A DNA stretch of 64,000 bases from Streptomyces sp. NRRL S-1022 (lineage in GTDB: Bacteria; Actinomycetota; Actinomycetes; Streptomycetales; Streptomycetaceae), in contig NZ_JOIU01000012.1 of NCBI RefSeq assembly GCF_000720135.1, forward strand, positions 186,001 to 250,000. Direction: 5' to 3'. This document shows, in pieces, positions 45,778 to 54,689 of this stretch (position 1 is the stretch's first letter; the number at the start of each line of letters is the position of its first letter). The position numbers and the translations under genes were made by a program. The notes under the pieces are model-generated. The model ran no database searches. It worked only from the letters and a program-made list of their open reading frames with translations, and had not been told where the DNA came from.

Positions 45778-46203
45778 GTGACACCGGCGACATCCCGACT
45801 GCTGCGCGTCCGTGCGGCATCCGGCTCCGGCGAGACCGACCACGGGGCCGACGAACTGAGATCCCTCTTCGACTGGCTGCGGCACGAGGACGCGCTGCGC
45901 GGCCGGGTGCGTGCCGAACACGCCCCGATCGGTCCGGGTGAGATGGGCGCGGGGCTGGACGCCCTGGTGGTGGCCATCGGCCCCGGCGGCGTGGGCGCGG
46001 TCGCGGTCGGCGCGCTGGCCGGCGCCCTGGCCACCTGGTTCCCGCACCGCCGGGCCGACCTGCGGATCACCGTCACCGACGAGAACGGCCGCACCGTCGA
46101 GGTGGACGGCAAGCGCGTCGACGTCTCCGCGCTGGCGGAGGCCGTCGAGCGGCTGCTGGCGGACGGGGAGGCGGGCACGGACGGGGAGGGGTCGCCGCAG
46201 TGA
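45778..46203 (+). CDS. EACC1-like effector-associated protein
   Basis: 141 residues. N-terminal strand-rich part (LLRVRAASGSGETDHGADELRSLFDWLRHEDALRGRV), then a hydrophobic segment (VVAIGPGGVGAVAVGALAGALATWF) and a C-terminal strand-turn-strand (ADLRITVTDENGRTVEVDGKRVDV). This layout matches effector-associated constant component proteins found next to actinobacterial caspases and other effectors. The GTG start at 45778 is a best guess. Its stop overlaps the caspase gene by 4 bp. It probably is the partner or regulator of the caspase module. Confidence 0.8.
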   Translation: MTPATSRLLRVRAASGSGETDHGADELRSLFDWLRHEDALRGRVRAEHAPIGPGEMGAGLDALVVAIGPGGVGAVAVGALAGALATWFPHRRADLRITVTDENGRTVEVDGKRVDVSALAEAVERLLADGEAGTDGEGSPQ

Positions 46204-48062
46204 CCCGGCTCCCGGATCCGGCCGGATCGCGGGCCGTCCTGATCGGCGCGAGCCGGTACGAGCACCCCGGGCTGCCCGGGATCCCGGCGGTGCGGGCGAA
46301 CCTCACCGCCCTCCGGGCGGCCCTCACGGATCCGGTCAACGGGACGGTGCCGCCCGGGCACTGTGCGGTGGTCGACGAACCCCGGGCCCCCGGGGACATC
46401 GACGTCCCCGTGGCCGAGGCGGCCGGCGCGGCCACGGACGTCCTGCTCGTCTACTACGCCGGTCACGGAGTCGTCGACGGCCGGGGCAGGCTCCACCTGT
46501 CCGTGTGCCGGACCGACCCGGCACGGCCGGGCGTGACCGCGCTTCCGTACGACGTCCTGCGGGAGACGATGGCCGACAGTCCCGCGGCGATCAGGGTGCT
46601 CGTCCTGGACTGCTGCTTCTCCGGCCGGGCGACCGGGCCGATGGCGGACGCACAGGCGCTGATCGGCGGGCAGATCGACATCGCCGGCACGTACGTCCTC
46701 GCCTCGTCCTCGGCGACCAAGCCCTCGCGGGCCGTACCGGGCGCGACCCACACCGCCTTCACCGAGGCGCTGCTCGCCGCGCTGCACCGCCCGGAGCCGC
46801 TCACCCTCGACGCGTCGTTCGACACGGTGCACCACCACCTCCTCGCGCGGTCGCTGCCCCTGCCCCAGCGGCGGGTGATGAACACGGCCGGGGGGCTGAC
46901 CCTGGTGAAGGGCCCGCCTTCCGCGGCGGCCCCCGGCGACCCGCCGCACCCCGCGGGAGCGCCGCCCGCCCCGGGGACCCGGCGCGGCTTCCTGATCGCG
47001 GGCTCCGCCGCCGGGCTGGCGCTCGGCACCGCCGCCCTGGCCTGGCTGGTCGGCGACGGGTCCGGCCACGGCGCATCGGGGGCCGGCGGACCGTCGCCGA
47101 GCGGCTCCCCCGCCGTCCAGGTGACCGGTGCCCCCGGGCTGGCCCGGCACGAGGGCCCCGTCCAGTCGGTGGTGTTCCGCCCTGGGGGCAAGGTGCTGGC
47201 CAGCGGCGGATCCGATCGCCGGGTCCGGCTCTGGACGGCGGCCGACCCGGCGAAGCCGGCACCGCTCGGCTCCCTCGCCGCCACGGACGACGTCGACACG
47301 GTGGCGTTCCGTCCCGACGGCGGCCTGCTGGCCGCAGCCGGCAACGACGACGTGGTCCGGCTCTGGAAGACGACCGATCCGGCGAGGCCGAGGGCGCTGA
47401 GCCGGCTGACCGGCCACACGGACGCGGTCTTCTCGGTGGCCTTCGGCCCCGACGGCACCGTCCTGGCCAGCGGCAGCGCGGACCGCACGCTCCGCCTGTG
47501 GAACGTGTCGGACCCCGCGCGACCGGCACCGATGGGCCGTCCCGGTACCGGCCACACCGATGCCGTGCTCTCCGTGGCGTTCAGTCCCGACCCGAGCCTG
47601 ATGGCCACCGGCGGCGCCGACGACTCGATCCTGCTGTGGAACGTGGCCACCCCGCCGGCCACCGTGGGCGCACGCGTCCCCGGCCACAGGAACCGCGTCC
47701 ACAGCGTGCTGTTCAGCCCCGGTGGCAAGATCCTCGTCAGCGCGGGCGGGGACCGGACGGTCCGCCTGTGGGACGTGACCGACCTCGCGCACCCGACCCG
47801 GATCGGCGCTCCCCTGGCCGGTCACACGGACGCGGTCTACTGCCTCGCCCTGACCGCCGACGGCAGGATCCTGGCCAGTGCCGGTGCCGACAAGGCGGTC
47901 CGCCTCTGGGACCTGACCGACCCGGCGAAGCCGGCACCGCTCGGCCGCCCCCTCGTCGGCCACACGGGCGCCGTTCACTCCGTCGCCTTCTCCGCCGACG
48001 GCACGCTCCTGGCGAGTGCCTGTGCCGATCGCGAGATCCGTTTCTGGCCGGTCGCCCGCTGA
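46200..48062 (+). CDS. membrane-anchored caspase-like protease with seven WD40 repeats
   Basis: 620 residues. The N-terminal peptidase C14 domain has the dyad His89 (YYAGHG) and Cys139 (LDCCFSG), so it should be active. A Pro/Ala linker leads to one membrane helix (GFLIAGSAAGLALGTAALAWLVG, about residues 262-284). The C-terminal part has seven WD40 repeats of the HTDAVxSVAFSPDG...LASGSADRTxRLW type (about 316-620), enough for a complete propeller. GTG start overlaps the EACC1-like gene. Predicted role: a sensor-effector of biological conflict or programmed cell death; trigger and substrates are unknown. Confidence 0.92.
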   Translation: MTRLPDPAGSRAVLIGASRYEHPGLPGIPAVRANLTALRAALTDPVNGTVPPGHCAVVDEPRAPGDIDVPVAEAAGAATDVLLVYYAGHGVVDGRGRLHLSVCRTDPARPGVTALPYDVLRETMADSPAAIRVLVLDCCFSGRATGPMADAQALIGGQIDIAGTYVLASSSATKPSRAVPGATHTAFTEALLAALHRPEPLTLDASFDTVHHHLLARSLPLPQRRVMNTAGGLTLVKGPPSAAAPGDPPHPAGAPPAPGTRRGFLIAGSAAGLALGTAALAWLVGDGSGHGASGAGGPSPSGSPAVQVTGAPGLARHEGPVQSVVFRPGGKVLASGGSDRRVRLWTAADPAKPAPLGSLAATDDVDTVAFRPDGGLLAAAGNDDVVRLWKTTDPARPRALSRLTGHTDAVFSVAFGPDGTVLASGSADRTLRLWNVSDPARPAPMGRPGTGHTDAVLSVAFSPDPSLMATGGADDSILLWNVATPPATVGARVPGHRNRVHSVLFSPGGKILVSAGGDRTVRLWDVTDLAHPTRIGAPLAGHTDAVYCLALTADGRILASAGADKAVRLWDLTDPAKPAPLGRPLVGHTGAVHSVAFSADGTLLASACADREIRFWPVAR

Positions 48063-48083
48063 GAGGTGGGGGCGGGCGGGGGC

Positions 48084-48114
48084 GCGGGCCGCCGCCGACG
48101 GGGCGGCGGCCCGC
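48084..48114. terminator. bidirectional 13-bp hairpin between caspase and arabinofuranosidase
   Basis: Perfect arms GCGGGCCGCCGCC and GGCGGCGGCCCGC with loop GACGG, between the convergent stops at 48062 and 48123. Confidence 0.85.
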
Positions 48115-48122
48115 GGCCGAGG

Positions 48123-50603
48123 TCACTTCTGCTTGATCCGCAGGAAGGTGACGGAGTTCGCGGGGAAGGTGTACGTGAACTTCCGCGCGACCGAGGTGAG
48201 GGTGGACGTCCGCGGGGCGACCGCCGTGGACGTCTCGGTGTTGACCGCGTCCGGTGCGGCGGCCAGTGTGGTCACCTGGGCCTTGGCCGCGACCCGGGCG
48301 GTGCCGAGGTCGATGGCCGTACGGGCGGCGGCGGGCTGGGCGTTGACGACCTTGACGATCAGCTCGCCGGTCTTCGCGTCCCGGGTGACGACCTGGCGGA
48401 ACGGCTCGGCCGGCTTGTCGTCGGTGAAGCCGCCCCACTCCTTGCCGTCGAGGTAGAGGGTGACCCGGCGGCCCCGCACCTTGATGTCGATGTCGTAGGC
48501 GCGGCCCGTGTCGATCGACCCGGCCTCGGCGACCAGCGTCGACTTGCCGCCGTCCACGGCCTGCTCGACCGCCGACCGGGTGTTGTTCCAGCCGCCCAGG
48601 TTCCACCAGTAGTAGCTGCCGGTGTCCTTGACGCCGAAGGCGACGAGGAAGCCCTCCTGGCCGGACTTCTTGGTGGCCTTCACGTGCAGGTCGTAGTCGT
48701 GCCAGCCGGCGTCGCCGGCCTGGACCATGGTGTTCTCGGCGGTGTCGTCCGTCTGGACGTACTGGCCGTCCTGCACGGTCCAGCTGCCGGTGCCGGTGTG
48801 GGTCCACCGCGCGGCGTCACCGGAGAAGTCGTCGCTGAGCAGCGTGCTGCCGTCGGCGGCGGTGACCTTCACGTCGTCGTAGGCGGCGCTGGTGTTCCAG
48901 GTGGACAGGCCCACGGCGCCGGTGACGGGGCCGCTCAGGCTCGGGGTGCCGGTGGCCGTGCTGGGCACCACCCGGTCGCCCACGTTGGTCATGAACAGCT
49001 TCTGGACCTCGTAGTCGGCCGAGCCCCAGGACGCGTGGTTGTTGAACCACACCATGTCCGGGCTCCACTGCACGTAGTCCTCGTTGGCGAACAGCGGGGC
49101 GTACGAGGCGAGCTCGACGACGTCCGCGTTGCGTTCCAGGCCGGTCATGTAGGCGGCCTCGGCGAGGCCGTTCTTGAAGGCGTTGCCCTGGGAGGCGTAC
49201 TCGCCGAGGAAGACCTTCGGGCCCGAGCGGTCGTAGGAGTCGTAGCGGTCGTTGTTCTGCAGGAACCACTGCGGGCTGTTGTAGTAGTGCTCGTCGACCA
49301 TGTCGACCTTGGCGTCCCGGTTCAGCTTCCAGGCCGTGTCGAAGGTCGGACCGGCGTCGTCCGGGCCGGAGTTGGAGATCACCCGCACGTACGGGTACTT
49401 CGCCTGGACGGCCGCGCGGAACTGCCGGAAGCGGGCGAAGAACTCGTTCGGCAGGTTCTCCTCGTTGCCGACCTCGATGTGGGTGAGGTGGAACGGCTCT
49501 GGGTGGCCCATCTCGGCGCGCTTCCTGCCCCACTCGCTCGTCACCGGTCCGTTGGCGAACTCGACGAGGTCGAGGGTGTCCTGGATGTGCCGCTTGAGCA
49601 GGGCGTCGTCGGCGACGGCCTGGTTCTGGCCGCAGCCGGTGACGAGGGCCGGCACGACGGGCAGCGGCATGGCGCCGATGTCCTCGGCGAACCGGAAGTA
49701 CTCGTAGTAGCCGAGGCCGTAGCTCTGGTTGTAGCCCCAGAAGTTCGAGTTCGTGGCGCGGGTCTCGACCGGGCCGATGGTGTCCTTCCACTGGTAGGCG
49801 CGCTTGCGCTGCCAGCCGGACGTCTCGCTGTAGTCCTCCATGGAACCGGTGTTGACCAGGCAGCCGCCGGGGAAGCGGACGAAGCCCGGATGCAGGGCGG
49901 CGACCTTCTCCGCGAGGTCCTTGCGCAGTCCGTTCGGCTCGTGCCGGTAGGTGTCGCGCGGGAAGAGGGACACCATGTCCAGGCTGGTCGCCGCGTCCGC
50001 GGCCACGGTGAGCCGGCCGGTGGTGCTGGTGCGGGTGGCCACGAAGGCGGCCTTGTACCGGGCCCAGCCGTTCTTCTTCACGGCGATCCGCCGGGCGGTG
50101 GCGAGCGTGCCGCCGGAGTCCTGGAGGGTGACGGTGAGGGCGCCGCCGGCCCCGGCGCGGGCCCAGACCGAGAAGTCGTACGTCTCGCCGTCCCGTACCG
50201 CGATCCCGGTGTTGTAGCCGGCGTTGGTCACGGCGGAGCCGGCGCCCAGGGCGAGGTGGTTGCGGTTCCGTTCGGCCAGCCGGCCGGAGTCGTTCACGAC
50301 CTGGGCGGCGCCGGAGACCGTCCAGGCGGTCAGCGGGGTGTACGACCCGTTGTCGTCGGCGGAGTACTCGAAGGACCGGTTCTGCACGAGTTCGGCGTAC
50401 AGGCCGCCGTCGGCGGCGCGGTTGATGTCCTCGAAGAAGACGCCGTACATCGTCTTGTCGATCTTCGGCCCGGTGGCGGCGGGGTCGACGGTGATCGCGT
50501 AGTCGGTGGTGTCCTCGGCGTGGGCGGGGGCGGGGAGCGCGGCCGTGGCGAGCAGGACGGCGCTCGCGCCCAGGCCGACTCTCCGGCGGGTGGTGCGTGA
50601 CAT
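48123..50603 (-). CDS. secreted GH51 alpha-L-arabinofuranosidase with accessory domains
   Basis: 826 residues. Signal peptide RRRVGLGASAVLLATAALPAPAHA. A carbohydrate-binding-like segment (about residues 75-205, DTYRHE after it) is inserted near the front. The GH51 barrel begins VRFPGGCLVNTGSMEDY. Acid/base Glu381 is in HIEVGNEENLP, nucleophile Glu468 in VFLGEYAS. A C-terminal jelly-roll (about 590-740, KATKKSGQEGFLVAFGV) is LamG/DUF1080-like and may bind sugar. It releases arabinose from arabinoxylan or arabinan. Start ATG 50603. TTCGAA motifs upstream may serve a LacI-type regulator, but none is encoded nearby. Confidence 0.92.
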   Translation of the reverse strand: MSRTTRRRVGLGASAVLLATAALPAPAHAEDTTDYAITVDPAATGPKIDKTMYGVFFEDINRAADGGLYAELVQNRSFEYSADDNGSYTPLTAWTVSGAAQVVNDSGRLAERNRNHLALGAGSAVTNAGYNTGIAVRDGETYDFSVWARAGAGGALTVTLQDSGGTLATARRIAVKKNGWARYKAAFVATRTSTTGRLTVAADAATSLDMVSLFPRDTYRHEPNGLRKDLAEKVAALHPGFVRFPGGCLVNTGSMEDYSETSGWQRKRAYQWKDTIGPVETRATNSNFWGYNQSYGLGYYEYFRFAEDIGAMPLPVVPALVTGCGQNQAVADDALLKRHIQDTLDLVEFANGPVTSEWGRKRAEMGHPEPFHLTHIEVGNEENLPNEFFARFRQFRAAVQAKYPYVRVISNSGPDDAGPTFDTAWKLNRDAKVDMVDEHYYNSPQWFLQNNDRYDSYDRSGPKVFLGEYASQGNAFKNGLAEAAYMTGLERNADVVELASYAPLFANEDYVQWSPDMVWFNNHASWGSADYEVQKLFMTNVGDRVVPSTATGTPSLSGPVTGAVGLSTWNTSAAYDDVKVTAADGSTLLSDDFSGDAARWTHTGTGSWTVQDGQYVQTDDTAENTMVQAGDAGWHDYDLHVKATKKSGQEGFLVAFGVKDTGSYYWWNLGGWNNTRSAVEQAVDGGKSTLVAEAGSIDTGRAYDIDIKVRGRRVTLYLDGKEWGGFTDDKPAEPFRQVVTRDAKTGELIVKVVNAQPAAARTAIDLGTARVAAKAQVTTLAAAPDAVNTETSTAVAPRTSTLTSVARKFTYTFPANSVTFLRIKQK

Positions 50604-50620
50604 GGATACTCCGCGGCTCG

Positions 50621-50656
50621 ATGTTCGAAATATCAGACATTGGTCAGCACTTCGAA
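50621..50656. promoter_or_regulatory. possible operator for the arabinofuranosidase gene
   Basis: ATGTTCGAAATATCAGACAT at 50621-50640 is a loose dyad (ATGT/ACAT ends) and a second TTCGAA lies at 50651-50656. Low confidence. Confidence 0.35.
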
Positions 50657-50722
50657 CGGCAAGATAGGGAAGGGGTATGAGCACGTCAATGGGGCGGGCG
50701 CGGCGGCCCGTAAGCTCGCCTC

Positions 50723-51193
50723 ATGGATGTGCTGACGCCGCACCGCGACACGCGGGAGTTCTGGCCGGTTCCGGACGTCCTGGCCCACCTGGCCGGAAGC
50801 TGGCGCGCCGAACGCACCGTGCGGGACCTTGCGAGCGGCACCGAGGGCCGCTTCAGCGGGACCACCGTCTTCGCCGCGCTGGACGGCGGCGGGCTGCTGC
50901 ACACGGAGTCCGGCACCTTCACCTGGCACGGAACGGCCCGGCCGGCCACCCGGACGCTGCGCTTCCTGCCGGGGCCGGCGCCGGGCCGGGCCCGGGTGCG
51001 GTTCGCCGACGGGCGGCCCTTCCACGAACTGGACCTGACCACCGGCCACTGGGTCGCCGACCACCCCTGCTCGGCCGACCTCTACCGCGGCGAGTTCACC
51101 GTCCGGGACGCCGACCGCTGGCGCTCGGTGTGGCGGGTCGGCGGCCCGGCGAAGGACCTGGTCCTGACCACCGACTACGTGCGCGAGCGCTGA
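50723..51193 (+). CDS. DUF6314-family protein
   Basis: 156 residues, soluble. Beta-rich lipocalin-like pattern: LAHLAGSWRAERTVRD, GRFSGTTVFAAL, LLHTESGTFTWHG and SADLYRGEFTVRDADRWRSVWRVGGPAKDLVLTTDY. This matches my memory of DUF6314, a family without known function. ATG at 50723. The last 19 bp overlap the convergent gene. No operon partner. Confidence 0.75.
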   Translation: MDVLTPHRDTREFWPVPDVLAHLAGSWRAERTVRDLASGTEGRFSGTTVFAALDGGGLLHTESGTFTWHGTARPATRTLRFLPGPAPGRARVRFADGRPFHELDLTTGHWVADHPCSADLYRGEFTVRDADRWRSVWRVGGPAKDLVLTTDYVRER

Positions 51194-51768
51194 GCCGGGA
51201 TCCCGTCGAGCCGGAGGTTCCAGCGGCCGGAACGGCCGGTGACCGTGGTCGCGGACAGCGAGCGGACGTCGATGTTCCAGTAGCTGGAGGGCGGCGCCTT
51301 CAGGGCGTAGACCAGGGCCGCCCGGATCACGGACGGCTCGGCCACGGCGACGATCCGGTCGCCGTCGCCCACCGGCCGGGTGTCCAGCCAGCCGCCGACC
51401 CGGGAGATGAACGCCAGCAGGGACTCGCCGCCGTGCGGGGTGGCACGCGGGTCGGCGAGCCAGGAGTCCACCGCCTCCGGCTCCCGGGCCATCGCCTCGC
51501 CCAGCGTCAGCCCGCGCCAGCGGCCCATGTCGCAGTCCCGCAGCGCGAGCTGGACCAGCGGGGCGTACCCCAGGGCGTCGCCGGTGGCCCGGCTGCACGG
51601 GGTCGGCGAGCAGTAGCGCAGCTCGGCCGCCGCCAGCGGCAGCAGCTCCCCGGCGACGCGCTGCACCTCGTCCCAGCCGGCCTGGTCCAGCGGCCGGTCG
51701 TCCTCGAAGCGCTCCGCGAGCAGCGGGGCACCCCGCGCGGCGGCGACGAACGTCACCCTCAGTGGCAT
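51175..51768 (-). CDS. histidine-phosphatase-fold protein with degenerate active site
   Basis: 197 residues, phosphoglycerate-mutase-like arrangement: DQAGWDEVQRVAGELLP, SPTPCSRATGDALGY, LRDCDMGRWRGLTLGEAM, TPHGGESLLAFISRV and IVAVAEPSVIRAALVYAL. The canonical RHG motif is replaced by AARGA at residues 9-13. The second His of the usual VxHGxxIR is replaced by Glu-Pro (VAEPSVIR). Loss of both catalytic His suggests a non-catalytic binding protein. Start ATG 51768. Confidence 0.75.
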   Translation of the reverse strand: MPLRVTFVAAARGAPLLAERFEDDRPLDQAGWDEVQRVAGELLPLAAAELRYCSPTPCSRATGDALGYAPLVQLALRDCDMGRWRGLTLGEAMAREPEAVDSWLADPRATPHGGESLLAFISRVGGWLDTRPVGDGDRIVAVAEPSVIRAALVYALKAPPSSYWNIDVRSLSATTVTGRSGRWNLRLDGIPAQRSRT

Positions 51769-51841
51769 GCGGTGATGGTGAGCCGCCGGGAGGTGCAGGT
51801 CAAGGGGTGTTACCGCGGAGTTACCAGAGGTATGCGCAGAC

Positions 51842-52282
51842 TTACCCGACGGGGGTGTGCACCATCCACTGGTCGGGCCGGTCCAGCGGCCGGAAGCCCA
51901 GCCTGGCGTACACCCCGTGCGCGTCGTGGGTGGCCAGCAGCACCCGGCGCACCCCGAGGGGCGCGAGGTGGTCGCGGATGCGGCCGACGAACGCCGTGCC
52001 GATGCCCTTGCCGCGCACCGACGGGTCGACGTACACGTCGGCGAGCCACGCGAACAGCGCCTGGTCGGTGACCACGCGCGCGTACGCCACCTGCTCGCCC
52101 GAGACCGTGTCGTACACCCCGAAGTTCAGCGAGTGCGCCATCGCCCGCTCGTGCCGCTCACGCGGCCGGTCGATCGCCCAGTACGCGTCGGAGGAGAGCC
52201 AGCCGTGCACGCGGCCGACGTCGACGCGGGCCGTGTCGGCGGAGAACTCGTAGCCGTCGGGGAGAACCGGTGTGTCGCTCAT
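51842..52282 (-). CDS. GNAT-family acetyltransferase
   Basis: 146 residues from the ATG at 52282 (52294 also possible). Central block YARVVTDQALFAWLADVYVDPSVRGKGIGTAFVGRI contains the RGKGIG acetyl-CoA motif; then RVLLATHDAHGVYARLGFRPL. Similar to the small GNAT proteins with an N-terminal SSDAYWAIDRPRE segment. Its start region abuts the MocR stop at 52294, so the two are probably one operon. Confidence 0.85.
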   Translation of the reverse strand: MSDTPVLPDGYEFSADTARVDVGRVHGWLSSDAYWAIDRPRERHERAMAHSLNFGVYDTVSGEQVAYARVVTDQALFAWLADVYVDPSVRGKGIGTAFVGRIRDHLAPLGVRRVLLATHDAHGVYARLGFRPLDRPDQWMVHTPVG

Positions 52283-52293
52283 GGGGTGGATCA

Positions 52294-53760
52294 TCACAGG
52301 GCGGCCCGTTCGCGGGCGAGCGGATTTGCCAGGACCTCGTCGCACGCCGTCCGCAGCCGCCGGACGCCCTCCGCGATCTCCCCGGTGCCGGCCACCGCCG
52401 CGAAGCTCAGGCGCAGGTGGGCGGCCGGGGGTTCGGCGCTGAAGTAGGGGCGGCCCGGGGTGAGGGCGACGCCGGCGCGCAGGGCCGCCGCGGTCAGCGC
52501 CCCCTCGTCGGTGCCGTCGGGCAGCCGCAGCCACAGGTGGTAGCCGCCGGACGGGACGTGCGGCAGGACGAGCTCGGGCAGCTGCCGGGCGAGCGCGCCC
52601 GTCATCGTGTCGCGGCGGGTCTTCAGCTCGGCCGACAGGGCCCGCAGGTGGCGCGGCCAGGCCGGGGAGCCGACGAGTTCCAGGGCGGCCTCCTGGAGCG
52701 GCCGGGGGACGAAGAAGCTGTCCACGACCTGGATGGCGCGCAGCCGTTCCAGGACCGGCCCGTGCGCGGCCAGGGCGCTCACCCGGAAGCTGGGCGAGGT
52801 GGCCTTGGTCAGCGAGCCGACGTGGACGACGACGCCGTCCGGGTCGTCGGCGGCCAGCGGGCGGGGCAGCGGTCCCGCGTCGGCGTGCACGAGCCGGCGG
52901 ACGTAGTCGTCCTCGACGATGAACGCGCCGGCCTCGCGGGCGATCCGCAGCACCTCGGCGCGCCGGGCAGGCGCCAGCACGGCACCGGTGGGGTTCTGGA
53001 ACAGCGGCTGGCAGACGAAGACCCGGGCGCCGGTGGCATGGAAGGCGTCGGCGAGCAGCTCGGGCCGTACCCCGTCGGGGTCCACGGGCACCGGGACGGG
53101 CCGCAGGCCGGCCGCGCGGGCGAGAGCCAGCATGCCCGGGTAGGTGGGCGACTCCACGAGCACGGGCGCGCCGGGCGGGGCGAGCGCGCGCAGGGCGGTG
53201 GCCAGCGCGGCCTGGCCGCCCGCCGCGATCAGCACCTCGGCCGCGGTGACGGCGCCGCCGATGCCGCGCGCGAACCACTCCCGCAGCTCCGGCAGCCCCT
53301 CCAGCGGCGGTCTGCCCCAGGCGCCGGGCCGCCGGCCGGCCCGGGCCAGCGCCGCCGCCATGGCCCGCTCCGGCTGGAGGGAGGGGTGCGGGTACCCGCC
53401 GTTGAACTCCAGCACCCCGGGCGGCGGCGCGGCCAGCGAGACCGTGACGCCGGAGGCGTCCACCGTGCGCGGTACGAGGTCGGTGGTGCCGTCGGCGCTC
53501 AGCGCGACCTCCTGCCAGGAGGTGTCCCCGGCGGCCGGCTCCGGGCTGTGCGGCCGGGCCCGGAAGGCGCCGGCGCCCGGCCGGGTGACGACCAGGCCCT
53601 CGGCGGCGAGCTGGGCGAGCGCCCGGGAGACGGTCACCGGGCTGACCCGGAAACGCTCGACCAAGGCCCGGCTCGACGGGAGCTTTCCACCTGGAGAGTA
53701 GCGGTCGAGCTCTCTGCGGAGCTGCCCTGCCAGTTCACCGACACTGCTACGCTGTTGCAT
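52294..53760 (-). CDS. MocR/GntR-type regulator with aminotransferase domain
   Basis: 488 residues. N-terminal GntR winged helix: GGKLPSSRALVERFRVSPVTVSRALAQLAAEGLVV. The rest is a type I PLP aminotransferase-like domain, with PLP Lys in VVHVGSLTKATSPSFRVSALA and pocket ETPTYPGML-like VESPTYPGMLAL plus CQPLFQNPTGAVL. Such proteins sense PLP or an amine and control adjacent transport or PLP genes. Start ATG 53760 overlaps the divergent EamA start. It probably controls that exporter and itself through the operators at 53747-53782. Confidence 0.9.
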   Translation of the reverse strand: MQQRSSVGELAGQLRRELDRYSPGGKLPSSRALVERFRVSPVTVSRALAQLAAEGLVVTRPGAGAFRARPHSPEPAAGDTSWQEVALSADGTTDLVPRTVDASGVTVSLAAPPPGVLEFNGGYPHPSLQPERAMAAALARAGRRPGAWGRPPLEGLPELREWFARGIGGAVTAAEVLIAAGGQAALATALRALAPPGAPVLVESPTYPGMLALARAAGLRPVPVPVDPDGVRPELLADAFHATGARVFVCQPLFQNPTGAVLAPARRAEVLRIAREAGAFIVEDDYVRRLVHADAGPLPRPLAADDPDGVVVHVGSLTKATSPSFRVSALAAHGPVLERLRAIQVVDSFFVPRPLQEAALELVGSPAWPRHLRALSAELKTRRDTMTGALARQLPELVLPHVPSGGYHLWLRLPDGTDEGALTAAALRAGVALTPGRPYFSAEPPAAHLRLSFAAVAGTGEIAEGVRRLRTACDEVLANPLARERAAL

Positions 53761-53782
53761 GAGAACACAGAGTAGCGCTACT
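53747..53782. promoter_or_regulatory. overlapping dyads at the MocR/EamA start codons
   Basis: CTACGCTGT at 53747-53755 and ACAGAGTAG at 53767-53775 form an 8/9 inverted repeat centred on the shared CATG. AGTAGCGCTACT at 53771-53782 is a perfect 12-bp palindrome. Likely MocR binding region. Confidence 0.6.
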
Positions 53783-54670
53783 ACCGCCAGCCCGATAGCA
53801 GTCGGTGCTCCCCGGGAGCTCCGGGGACTCGGCACCGCCCAGGCCGCCCTCGGCGTGGTCGCCTTCTCGCTGACCTTCCCGTCGACCGCCTGGGGCCTGG
53901 AGAGTTTCGGCCCGTGGTCGCTGGTCGCGGTGCGCGGTGTCCTCGCCGCCCTGGTGGCCGGCGGCTGCCTGCTCGCCCTGCGGGTCCCGCTGCCCGCGCG
54001 GCGCCACCTCGCCGGTCTCGCCGTCGTCGCCGCCGGCGTGGTGCTGGGCTTCCCGATGCTGACCACGCTCGCCCTGCGGACGTCCACCACCGCCCACGCG
54101 GCCGTCGTGGTGGGGCTGCTGCCGCTGACCACGGCCGTGTTGTCGGCGCTGCGCACCGGCACCCGGCCCTCCCGCCGGTTCTGGCTGGCGGCCGTGGCGG
54201 GCGCGGTGGCCGTGCTCGCCTTCACCGCCGGCCAGAGCGGCGGCGCGGTCACCGCGGCCGACGGCTACCTGTTCGGGGCGCTGCTGGTGTGCGCGGCCGG
54301 GTACACCGAGGGCGGCCGGCTGGCCCGGGTCATGCCGGGCTGGCAGGTCATCGGCTGGGCGCTGGTGCTGTGCCTGCCGCTGACCGTGCCGGCCGCGGCG
54401 GTGGCGCTGTCGTACGAACCGGTGCGTCTGAGCGTCCACGGGGTGGCCGGCCTGGTGTGGGTGGCGGTCGGTTCGACGTTCTTCGGGCTGCTCGTCTGGT
54501 ACCGGGGCATGGCGGCCATCGGCATCCCGCGGGCCAGCCAGTTGCAGTTGGCCCAGCCCCTGCTCACACTGGTGTGGTCGGCGCTGCTGCTGGGCGAGCA
54601 CTTCACGGTGGCCGCTCCCCTGACCGCCCTGGCCGTGCTCGTGTGCATCGCCGTCACCCAGCGGGCGTGA
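53759..54670 (+). CDS. EamA/DMT-superfamily exporter
   Basis: 303 residues, about ten membrane helices in two EamA repeats: first AQAALGVVAFSLTFPSTAWGLE with VAVRGVLAALVAGG, second YLFGALLVCAAGYTEGG with WVAVGSTFFGLLVWYRGMAAIGIPRASQLQLAQPLLTLVWSALLLGEHF. Typical of amino acid or metabolite exporters. The first ATG (53759) overlaps the MocR start by two bases. There is no later good start before the first helix, so translation may be leaderless. Substrate unknown; amino acid efflux is the usual partner of MocR/PLP regulators. Confidence 0.85.
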   Translation: MRTQSSATTASPIAVGAPRELRGLGTAQAALGVVAFSLTFPSTAWGLESFGPWSLVAVRGVLAALVAGGCLLALRVPLPARRHLAGLAVVAAGVVLGFPMLTTLALRTSTTAHAAVVVGLLPLTTAVLSALRTGTRPSRRFWLAAVAGAVAVLAFTAGQSGGAVTAADGYLFGALLVCAAGYTEGGRLARVMPGWQVIGWALVLCLPLTVPAAAVALSYEPVRLSVHGVAGLVWVAVGSTFFGLLVWYRGMAAIGIPRASQLQLAQPLLTLVWSALLLGEHFTVAAPLTALAVLVCIAVTQRA

Positions 54671-54689
54671 GCGTGAGGAGGGCCGGCAG

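Noticed and set aside
46073..47728. Antisense frames across the caspase-WD40 gene
   Set aside because: They are shadows of the repeated WD40 codons; no start signals or family motifs.
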